DNA from: Liolophura sinensis
Lineage: Eukaryota; Mollusca; Polyplacophora; Chitonida; Chitonidae
Length of the DNA: 64,000 nt
Direction of reading: 5' to 3'
Assembly (NCBI RefSeq): GCF_032854445.1
Contig: NC_088300.1
Coordinates: 64,268,984 to 64,332,983 of the forward strand
Of this stretch, positions 45,508 to 55,513 are shown piece by piece (the first letter of the stretch is position 1; each line of letters begins with the position of its first letter). The position numbers and the translations under genes are program-made. The notes beneath the pieces are model-generated. The model saw only the letters and a program-made list of their open reading frames with translations. It searched no databases and was not told the DNA's origin.

Positions 45508-47000
45508 TTAAGTATTACTGAAAAGGTATTTGTAATCTTGCTCCTCAGATATAGAAATTTGACAGTAAGGAAAATTTGCACATGGAAAAAGCCATGGACG
45601 GGGTAATCTGGAAAAATGTGAAGACTGGGCCACTATTTCTGGTAATATATTAGACTGCTGCCTAATTACACCCATGTGGATCTTACTGAGCAGTGGCTCA
45701 TATTCCCTCACTGACAGAGGAGTTGTCTCCCCTGGATCTTCAGCAATGTTATAGAGAAGTGGAGGCTGAAGCATGACTCCCGAGCAGCCATGATTATTTT
45801 CACCAGTGGTGTAATACAGTTTATAGTTTCCATATGACACTGCTGCCACAGCACTCATTTCACAGAAATGCAGTAACAACTCATGGTGGATAATTAAGCC
45901 TGGGTCCTTGAATATCGCAGTTAAACTTTTACCATCTATAAATCGGTTAACATTTCCGATTTTCAGAATTTCCTGTACTGTTGGAAAGACATCCATTAGT
46001 GATGCAACAGCATTTGACTGAGAGCCTGGAGGAATGTGGCCTGGCCATGAGATGATCGCAGGCACACGGATGCCTCCTTCCTTAAGAGAACCCTTTGTAC
46101 CAGATAACTCTATACCTACCTGATTGTGGACGGATTTGTACAGAGTAGAACCCCGCATCTCAGGTGGGTTTGGTATGTTTGTGGCAGGGTTTGAGATCTC
46201 AGGGCCATTATCAGAAGAAAAAATTATCAGGGTGTTATTTTTGATACTTAACTCTTGAAGCCGTTTGACAATCACACCCACACTCCAGTCTATCTCCATG
46301 ACAGAGTCATAGTATATTCCTTGCTTGGATTTGCCCATAAAGTTTTGAGATCTTATACTGGGGTGATGGGGCTGTAAGTAAGACATCAATAGAAAAAAGG
46401 GAGACTTGTCCTGTACTGTATCTGATATAAACTCTATGGCCTCATTCGTCATCCTCAGTGTCATATTTTCATCTTTGTACGGTTGCTCGATGATCTCCTT
46501 GTTTCTCATCAGAATGCAAGACAGAGGGTTGTCATGTAGCAAAAAGAAGAATGCACGATGTAGAAACAGGCCAATACAGAAACAAGCAAGGATAAGCACG
46601 ATGGCACGCTTCCCTATCATGTTCATGTATACACCTGTGAGAAGAAAAGCCACACCAGCACTAATGGCTGGAATGTGACTAGAAACAGACCTCACAAACA
46701 AGTCATGGTCAGTCAGTCTGTATTTCTCGTCACTGGTACATCCTGCACAATGAGACCCTGGAATACCATAGAATACATCAAACCCACAGTTCATGGGCAG
46801 ATGTTCCCCGTCTTTCCCCATGCCCAGGTGCCACTTTCCTATCATGGCATTTCGGTACCCTGAGGTCTTTAATATCTGAGGTAGGAAAGTATCCTTGCCG
46901 CAGGCTAACCCACCTGGCTGAGCATTGCTTACAAACACAGGTGACTTGATACCATAAGCATCCGTGTCTTCCATCAACCCATGTCTCACAGGGTGACTGC
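45508..47000 (-). CDS. Sulfatase B exon 2
   Basis: 1493 bases after the acceptor TTATTCCAG. Carries the hairpin and the C-terminal domain. Bases about 46440-46790 are nearly identical to 50810-51160 in sulfatase C. Confidence 0.96.
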
Positions 47001-48103
47001 CTGGAATAATAAAATATCCACAATTTAAAATGAAGTGCAATGGGCTATCATGTTCCTCTTTGAACTAGAAACCACACCTGAAAATAACAGAATGCGGGAA
47101 TTATCAATCACAATAAAATTAGATGATATCCTAATGATCAGTAACGTAATGTTGTACACTTATACAAGTCAAATCTCTTGAAGTCGTTCTGGAGAAAACC
47201 TAAAAGACTGGCAGCCTGTTCAAATGGGTGGCAATAAGAAGGTGGGTGGTGAGGTGAGTTGTCGCCTCTCAGAGCAAACACAGGTAAATGGGCAGAGGTC
47301 ACCTAGGCCCTTGATGCCACACACTCCTGCTTCGCTTGGAGTTCTGGCCAATTTTAAGCCAATGCAACAAATTGATTATGTAAAAAGCGTTATATTAACT
47401 CATTGTGGAGGCCATTCATTTTTATTTATGAACTGGCTGTTTTACAGTACACACTCTTGGCATTAAATATTGCTATCAGCAGATTTATTCTGAAATATTG
47501 ATTTGACATATTATAATAAACTTAACAAATGTCCTGTTTTACACACTGTTTTAAGTTTACAACCACTTTTCAAACATTCCCGAAACCATATACTGGGTGG
47601 CGAAAGGACATTCCCCCAAATAAAGACTGGAGTGTGGGTTGGCAGGGAGGGGGGGGGGCGTGGATGGTAAGTGGGGTTGAGAAAGAGATGTTTGTACTTT
47701 AAAATGTTTGGGCGCTAAATGCCATCGAGTAATGGTGGTAGAAGGGGTTCTGGTTGCATGTCACAGTACTTAGTGCCCGGCTGTGTGTGGACTGACAGGC
47801 GTGAGGGGTAATATACTTTAATACTGCGTACGTACCTGTAAGTAAAGCAGCCCTGGCTGGTGTGCAAACGGGCTGAGAGTACATCCTGGAGAATTTCAAC
47901 CCATCAGTCGCCAAGGCATCAATGTTTGGCGTCGGCACTTCATCATTACCGTAACATCCTAAATCCCCATAGCCAAGATCGTCTGCTAGAAAAATGACAA
48001 CATTAGGTTTTGTGTCTTCGATATTAGGCTCTGCGGCAGCATTTCCAAACCGCAACACTGCACAAACAATTAACAACCTAGCTAAATGCTCACTAGCCGG
48101 CAT
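45508..48103 (-). CDS. Sulfatase B: steryl-sulfatase/arylsulfatase D-E-F-H type
   Basis: Two exons, 47836-48103 and 45508-47000, joined in phase 1 (LTG|SHPVRHG); 586 residues, like human STS (583). Signal peptide MPASEHLARLLIVCAVLRFG, then metal-binding [10 protein letters not shown] (Asp41, Asp42), the formylglycine motif CTPAR (Cys80, Arg84), GKWHLG (Lys145, His147), a two-helix membrane hairpin at about residues 195-250, YLQPH, SSDNGPE and TKGSLKEGGIRVP. All catalytic residues expected for an active type I sulfatase are present. The hairpin places it with the membrane-anchored STS/ARSD/E/F/H group rather than soluble ARSA/ARSB; STS is an ER-membrane enzyme. It should hydrolyse sulfate esters, with the substrate undetermined. 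Predicted sequon NMTLRMT matches a known STS glycosylation site. The C-terminus ends EEQDYKYLFSNT, as in family members. Confidence 0.96.
47001..47835. other. Sulfatase B intron
   Basis: 835 bases with GT/AG ends at the same codon as in A and C. It has a G-rich patch at about 47645-47660 and no recognisable element. Confidence 0.85.
47836..48103 (-). CDS. Sulfatase B exon 1
   Basis: Signal peptide and catalytic motif; ends TTACAG|GTACGT. Same length (268 bases) as the chosen exon 1 of sulfatase C. Confidence 0.94.
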
Positions 48104-49629
48104 ATTTCACTAACTTACTCTCTATGGGACTCTTAACAGCTAGGCAGACCGCGGGGAAAATCGCATGTCCGGAACAGTTTCTAGTAACGGTACTGCACGG
48201 CCTAGCATGTGGCACTGGTTGTTTATAAAACTCGGATCTACATGCATGACCAATTTTACACATTACCCTACAGCTTTATGTGTTGGTGTAAAAGAACAAC
48301 CTTTGAAGACAGTCGTACATGTACAAGCAATAGTATGCAAGCGCATGCACAACTTACAAGTACGCTTACTGCAGTGAGCAACTTACACTGAACAATTTTA
48401 ATCAACTTTCGCATTTTACCATGTCACCGACATTGTGAGCCTGCAGCAACTGACCACGTTCATGAAGTAGTAGATGACAGGGCAGCACCGAAGCTGCATG
48501 TTCTGAGGGCAATGAAGTGCGTCCGGTACAGTCATCAGAACGCTCTGTGTGATCGGGTTATGAGGTAAAAAATGTGACATTTAGCCATGAGCATAAACTT
48601 TACCACAGTCTCTCAGCCAATCAACGTCGAGGTGAAGAATTTGTAGGTTTAATGGCGGGAATTCTCAGTGAAGGGCTGTGCGTTAGATAAAGCCGTCAAA
48701 TCAGAATTTCCTATTGTTGCAGGCCTACTATATCCGTCCGTGTTAAGATTGGTCATCGTCATATTCAGTTAAATCCCTTGCTAGCGACGTGGCTTTAAGT
48801 CAGTTTCAGGTCTTGAGCCCGTTTATCTGTACCATGTGAAAGCTAACTGGATTAAATGCCCTTGATAAATTAAGATATCTTAAATGCGACCGCGTGACAG
48901 GACAACCGCCTGAACCGGATGGTCATGTGAACGCATGCATTTTTATAACCGGCTTCGATGTAAACTGGTTCAGATTTGATCTAGTTCAATTTTGACCGTG
49001 TGAACGGGGTATTAGTATGACAATTTTGAAGTCATTCTGAGCACCTTTGAGCATTCATTTTCAGACGAAGGAAGAAAATTCATTTATTTTGATTGGTGTT
49101 TTGTGCCATATTCAAGAAAAGTTGAATCAGTAATATTTCTCTGTTTTTAATAAATCTTGGATCTGAAGAACTACCGCATCTCACCAGGTCTTGACTTAAA
49201 ATTGCTGCAGTTAAAATGGTTTGGTCTGGGTTTCAGTTTTCAATCTCATTAGACAAGGGCTCGTGGACTTCCACTAGACTGCTCAGTCAGCAATTCATCC
49301 AAAGTCCTTTGGAATGATAATAAATGCTACAGAAAGCTGTCAGTAGCAAGTTGGATCATCAAAATTGCCCGTCATTACCTAATTTGCATACACAATATTT
49401 TGAATGCTCAGCCCTCCATTGAACACACTTTATGAACTCAAGCAATACAGTAAATGTCACATAACAACTACATTGTACCAGTTTGTGTAAATGTGAGTGC
49501 AAATTGCAACAATAAGTGACATCCACATTTATTTTGTAATACATTTAATATTTTGACTAACCATTGTAAATGTCCATCAAAAGAAATTTGAAATTACAAT
49601 CTTACACTTTGTCGAGAAAAATTATTAAA
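48104..49629. other. Intergenic region between sulfatases B and C
   Basis: About 1.5 kb. Holds the 5' flank of B and a short family A SINE fragment at about 49080-49130 (gattggtgttttgtgccata). No gene seen. Confidence 0.7.
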
Positions 49630-49635
49630 TTTATT
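49630..49635 (-). promoter_or_regulatory. Sulfatase C polyadenylation signal
   Basis: AATAAA on the minus strand, about 290 bases after the stop. Other AT-rich candidates exist nearby. Confidence 0.3.
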
Positions 49636-49920
49636 TTCAAGGGCATTGAGGTTCCAAGAAATATGCATGAAAAGAATCTTAAAATGATGAATAAATATAT
49701 ATGTAGTATGGAAAGAGCCATTAAATCATATGTATCGTAAGTGGGTAATCTTACAAGATATATACCTATACATTTTAACAGTATTGTTTTTATATTTACA
49801 TTAAATTTATGTTCTCAAAACATATACAACCACTATGTCACAGACAAAAGCAACATTATGTATAAATGTTTGACAGTTAACTATTGATTATTAGGTATTC
49901 ATAATTTGTTACTCAGGTAG

Positions 49921-51371
49921 TCAAATGTGACAGTAAGGAAAATTTGCACAAGGAAACAGCCATGGACGTGGAACCCTAGCAAAATGTGAAGACTGAGCCA
50001 CTGTTTTTGGTAATAAACTGGTTTGCTGCTTTATAACATCCATGTGAACCTTGTGAAGAAGTGGCTCATGTTCGTACACTGGCAAAGGAGTTGTCTCCCC
50101 TGGATCTTCTGTAATATTGAAGAGAAGAGGGGGCTGAAGTATGGCTCCTGCACAACTGTGATTGTTTTTTCCACTGAGATAGTGCAATTTATAGTTTCCA
50201 TATGACACTGCAGCCACACTGTTCATATCACAGAAATGAAGTAACATCTCATGGTGGATAATTAAGCCTGGGTTCTTGAATATTGGAGTCAAGCTTTTAC
50301 CATCAATAAATCGGTTAACATTTCCAATTTTAAGAATTTCTTGAACTGTTGGGAAGACATCCATTAGTGAGGTCATAGCATTTGACTGAGATCCTGGAGG
50401 AATGTGGCCTGGCCATGAGATGATTGCAGGCACACGGATGCCTCCTTCCCTCACAGAACCCTTTTCACCTGACAGCTCAACACCTGCCTTATGCTGCTCT
50501 GATTTGTACAGAGTAGAACCCTGCATCTCAAGCGGGTTGGGTATATCTATTACAGGATTAGTGATTTCGGGGCCATTGTCAGAGGCAAAAATAATCAGGG
50601 TGTTATTTTTGATACCTAACTCCTGAAGTCGTTTGACAACAACACCCACACTCCAGTCTATCTCCATGACAGAGTCATAGTATTGTCCTTGCTTAGATTT
50701 GCCCACAAAATTTTTAGATCTGAAGCTGGGAACATGTGGCTGTAAGTATGACATGAACAAGAAAAAGGGGGTTTTAGCATGGTCCAGATCTGAAATAAAC
50801 CCTATGGCCTCATTCGTCATCCTCAGTGTCATATTATCATCTTTGTATGGTTGCTCGATGATCTCCTTGTTTCTCATCAGAATGCAAGACAGAGGGTTGT
50901 CATGTAGCAAAAAGAAGAATGCACGATGTAGAAACAGGCCAATACAGAAACAAGCAAGGATAAGCACGATGGCATGCTTCCCTATCATGTTCATGTATAC
51001 ACCTGTGAGAAGAAAAGCCACAACAGCACTAATGGCTGGAATGTGACTAGAAACAGACCTCACAAACAAGTCATGGTCAGTCAGTCTGTATTTCTCGTCA
51101 CTGGTACATCCTGCACAATGAGACCCTGGAATACCATAGAATACATCAAACCCACATTTCATGGGCAGATGTTCCCCATCTCTGCCAATGCCCAGGTGCC
51201 ACTTTCCTATCATGGCATTTCGGTACCCTGATAACTGGAAGATGCGAGGTAGGAAGGTATCTCTGCTACAGGCTATCCCACCTGGCTGGGCATGACTTCT
51301 AAATACAGGCCAGTTTGGACCGAAGATAGCCAAGGAGTCTCCCATTAAACCATGTCTCACAGGGTAACTTC
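49921..51371 (-). CDS. Sulfatase C exon 2
   Basis: 1451 bases after the acceptor CATATTCCAG, ending in a TGA that falls within the region homologous to B's last codons. Confidence 0.95.
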
Positions 51372-53173
51372 CTGGAATATGAAAATAATAGAACAGCATT
51401 ACCATTAATACATGCTCTGGAAGTCATCACATAAGCTTTTCCATATTTATATTAATCGCTAAGGAAGAAAGACAGAATATGCAAACATTTAAAAGAAAAC
51501 AACAAATAATACAACTTAAGTTATGTTAGAAGGGGTGTGGCAACAAACCTAAACAGCCACAGCCATGTTTTTCTGACAAGCTTGTCACTGGTTCAATCTT
51601 CTGTGATTCAAAAGTTCAACTTGCTAGATTACTGTTAAAAAGATGCAGGCTTTGGCATTTATAAAGGTCAGTGAAAGTTTCTGCGTGTAGTTCAGTGGCT
51701 TCGAAGCTGAACTCTGCTTTGAGTTACAGGTAGTCATTACTAGGTATAGATGCACAGAGGTCATTGCACATGCGGTGATTTATTTATTTATTTATTTATT
51801 TGATTGGCGTTTTACGCCGTACTCAAGAATATTTCACTTATACGACGGCGGCCAGCATTATGGTGGGAGGAAACCGGGCAGAGCCCGGGGGAAACCCACG
51901 ACCATCCGCAGGTTGCTGACAGACCCACATGCAGTGAAGGTTGAATATCATAAATATTTTTCTTGTGAGAGGTTAAAATCATAACCCACAAGACGCGAAT
52001 TCTGACAATATCATGATTTTGTGTATTTGAACAAGTCTAAGCAAAGTTTTTGGCTGTAGACCTTCACAGACTTGTGTATATAGCATGGCGGCCTGTCTTG
52101 TAAAGACGTAGGAATGTTAAAGTTGATTGAACTTGTATTATAACATCATTCTGCTAAGCTCTGATTGCTTAAAATGTCAGAGTGACATCAGGGTGTGTAA
52201 TAACAAAACTGATATCTAACTCTTGCCAGTGAGATATTACCTCTATCAGTGATGGAAATCCTGACATTTCACCATTACCGGTATATAAATAATAAATGTA
52301 TATATATTCTTGGGGTCTTATGTCTCACATAACAATTTTTCGTCATGAGACAATGAAGAGACATTAGGTCTATGTACATGTAGTGTGTTATCTTGTGGTA
52401 AGGCGAGTCCATACTGCCACTCAGTGCGCTGAAGCATCATGTCAAAGACACCAGACATGACACCCCACCCAGTCACTTTATACTGACACTGGGCAACCAG
52501 CCCTAGCTGCTTCCTGGTTGTAATCTCTCAGTGCTGAGTGACAAGGGAGGCAGCAACAAATACCATTATTAGATTCTTTGGTATGACCTTGACCAGGTTT
52601 GATCCCCGATCTCTCAGACTTTGAGGCAGATGCTCTTACCATTAGGCCATTAAAGCGGTCTCATACATACTATTACCAAGGGAGAAGAGTGTGAGGATGA
52701 CATCAGTATATATGGTGAATTGTTCAGTTTACATGACGAAATCTCATGACTGAGTGGGTGTGGCTGATACCTAGATACAAATTAGAACTGAGGAAGCTTA
52801 AGAATCTATAGGCCAATCCATTGTATTCTATATGTAAAATATTGGTATGTGGGTGAGATCAAATAATGATCTATGAGGGAGAGTGTATTTTGTAGGCCTA
52901 CGTACCTGTAAGTAAAGCAGCCCTGGCTGGCGTGCACACGGGCTGAGAGTACATCCTGGAAAACTTCAACCCCTCCGCTGCCAAAGCATCGATGTTAGGC
53001 GTCGCCACTTTATCATTACCATAGCAACCTAAATCTCCATAGCCAAGATCGTCTGCTAGAAATATCACAACATTAGGTTTTGTATCGCCATCATCATTAG
53101 AAGAATCAGCGTTACCAGATTGCAATAATGCATATATTAACACCAAACGAGGTAAGGGGCCACAAGCAAACAT
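49921..53173 (-). CDS. Sulfatase C: steryl-sulfatase/arylsulfatase D-E-F-H type
   Basis: Two exons, 52906-53173 and 49921-51371, joined in phase 1 ([10 protein letters not shown]); 572 residues from the ATG at 53173, which gives a signal peptide ([14 protein letters not shown]). An in-frame ATG at 53233 would add a 20-residue polar leader and is less likely. Catalytic residues are complete: [10 protein letters not shown] (Asp41, Asp42), CTPAR (Cys80), GKWHLG (Lys146, His148), YLQPH, ASDNGPE and [13 protein letters not shown]. The membrane hairpin is nearly identical to that of B. The protein stops at FPYCHI, about 15 residues before the end of B; downstream bases still resemble B's tail but with stops. 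Likely a working membrane-bound sulfatase. Confidence 0.95.
51779..51928 (-). repeat. SINE family A, well-preserved minus copy
   Basis: A clean core: (TTTA)n tail, 'gattggcgttttacgccgta', 'acggcggccagcattatggt', 'ccgggcagagcccgggggaa', 'accatccgcaggttgctgac'. It is truncated before the head. Confidence 0.85.
52312..52662 (-). repeat. SINE family B, minus copy with clear tRNA head
   Basis: Read on the minus strand, the head is 'agaccgctttaatggcctaa', 'tggtaagagcatctgcctca' and B-box 'gggatcaaacctggtc'. The A and B boxes are close to functional tRNA promoters. The body matches the copy at 40785-41095. Confidence 0.8.
52906..53173 (-). CDS. Sulfatase C exon 1
   Basis: Signal peptide and catalytic CTPAR motif; ends TTACAG|GTACGT, the same donor as B. 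Confidence 0.93.
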
Positions 53174-54657
53174 TTTTACCTCACTGGTGCTCTCTTGGGT
53201 TTTACGATGAAATGCGAAGATTGAACGGTTCAAACAGAAAGCCGACAGGGAAAGTTGTCAGCGGGACAGTTTCGGTGTTCTAAAAAACTAGGATCTGAAA
53301 GACGAACGGTATGCCCCTCCCTATTTACGTGTCAGCTCTGAGTTTTTAAGCAGAAAATCTGGCGACAATTTAGGTCAGAGACACGCATTCATTCAACTGC
53401 TGGTCACGTACCACATATCTGTAGCGTATATGCAGTGTTTTAGTTCTTACGCAATTTATATGTAGGCTGCCTGATCAAAGTCCAATTTCGCTATTGTAAA
53501 CACGTCGCTGATAAAATTCACAGCGTAAATCAGACACAAAGCGACATACTGTGTGAATGGATTCCATGGTGTAAGCAAGTGTTCAGTCTGATTGAATGAT
53601 CGGGGCTAAACACGTCTGGCACAGTCTGGGACAAACGGTATTTTGATGTTCGGGTATCGGCTATTTGTCTATATAAATGAATGTCCCTTATAATTTCATC
53701 TCTTCGAGTCTGAAACTAGGCCCTATGCTAGCTCTATAGCCCCTATGCATATGTAGGCCTGTATGACAGGTATCAATACAGATAATAACATAATTAGAAC
53801 CAAGCTTTCTGCAAGCATGCATGAACTTTTTATGTTGATCTAGGTAGGCGAAGCCATTGCATCTGGAATTCACACTGATGAACAGAGCCGTGTACATCTG
53901 GAAAAAAAATAGCAATACGTACTGTTCAGTTTGCATGAAGTCGGTCCTTTTGGAAGCAAGTCTTGCCTATTTGGCTTTCATTTTATTTTTATGTGGAACT
54001 AATAGTTAAGCTTGCTGTACAGATTTCAGTTCAGTTCAGTTCAGTTGAGTGACACGTCATGAAGGCGACTCGGAAGATTCGTAATGATGGCGTTCATTAG
54101 TTTCTCGTCCAGTGTAATCCGTTCTAGATGCTGAAGCATATCCGGAAACATTTAATAGGCCTATATAAATTTGAAACTTTCAGTCCTTTTGAATTAGATC
54201 TTTCATTTTCTATACGCTTGTCATTTGTCCATATTTTCAGCCATTTCCAGGCCATACCTTGCGTTTGTTTTGCGTTTATATATATGGCGCTTTAATTTTT
54301 TGGGTAGATAGATGGGTGATGGTGTGTCACACTTCACAAACTTTTCTGTATCTCCATTTTTGCGGTTGGCAGAGAAACCGGACTCTGTCCCTACATGTAT
54401 GGTATCTATATACTGTATAAATAGGTATATGACTTCGTCGTTTCCTGTGTGTCTATATACGCCCATGGCTTGGCCAGCGCTCATATAGCTTTCTGCATTC
54501 AATTAACAGTAATACAGTTTTATTTGCAAAATTGAAATTTCTTGCATCTTTGTAGCTATTATATAGCATTATTTGCAAAACTGATATATATATATATTTT
54601 TTTTTTTTTTATAATTTACAGGCAGGCGTCAAATAAAGCTGGAAGACAGCAGTAAAG
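53174..54657. other. Divergent intergenic region (sulfatase C / SLC46)
   Basis: About 1.5 kb separating two genes transcribed away from each other. It holds a short 'ttcag' tandem tract (about 54027-54048) and an AT tract just before the transporter start. No TATA box can be assigned with confidence to either gene. Confidence 0.6.
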
Positions 54658-55513
54658 ATGACGTGTCGTCACACCTGTAAATCCTTCTTCAAGGGCATAA
54701 CGGTAGAACCTGTACTGTTCGTGTACATGTTGGCGTCTTTTCTGCAGTTTCCCGCGACGCAAGGTCTTGCGTTTTCAAAAGTTTGCCTCCTAAAGTACAA
54801 TAGCACCCAATTTTGTGAGAGACTTAGACACAACGACACGCCAAACTTTGAGGAAACGTTTATTCAGTCGAAGACGTCGTTATGGATTACATTCCTCACC
54901 ATTTCTCTCACGGCACCATCTATTCTAACGACGGCTTTCATTGGCTCATGGGGTGACAAGATCGACCGGAAACTTCCTCTGATACTGCCATGCATTGGTG
55001 GAGCACTTTCTTCCTTGTGTTTCCTGATTAACAGCGTGTTTGTCAAGTTACCTTTGCCTGTGCTGTTAGTTGGACCTATACTGAACGGGCTAACTGGCGG
55101 ATTTGTAACGATGATCATGGCGACGTTCAGCTATGTGACTCACGTTTCGGAAACGAGATCTCGAACTTCTCGTGTTGCTGTCGTAGAAGCCATGTCCTTC
55201 ATCGCCGGAACGCTGGGAGTGATATTAATGGGGATTATTCTTGATCGAGCTAGTTTTACTGTTTTGTTTTCTTTGACGTCAGTCCTGTTCGTCATTGCAC
55301 TTATGTACGTTTTAATATTTGTAAAAAAATTGCAAACAGACTGTGGCCAAAGTCAATCCGACCAAAGACTAAGGCAGCGACTGGGGCACTATTTCAACGT
55401 GACTCACGTGAAGGAATCGATGGTTTGTGCGTTCAGAAGACGCGATGGCCATAATCGCTTACACCTTTGGATTCTGTTTTCTGTCATCGCAATACTAATG
55501 ATTTGCACATCTG
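54658..55513 (+). CDS. SLC46: SLC46 exon 1
   Basis: 856 bases from ATG (context AAAGATGACG), ending CATCTG|GTACGT. Encodes the first half of the carrier, to about residue 285. Confidence 0.93.

Larger units (their letters stand above)
51372..52905. other. Sulfatase C intron
   Basis: 1534 bases with GT/AG ends. Contains a family A SINE (51779-51928) and a family B SINE (52312-52662). The rest is unremarkable. Confidence 0.85.

Noticed and set aside
46406-46678. Plus-strand open frame, matched by an almost identical one at 50699-51046
   Set aside because: Both are antisense to the sulfatase membrane-hairpin exons; their similarity follows from the B/C gene conversion.
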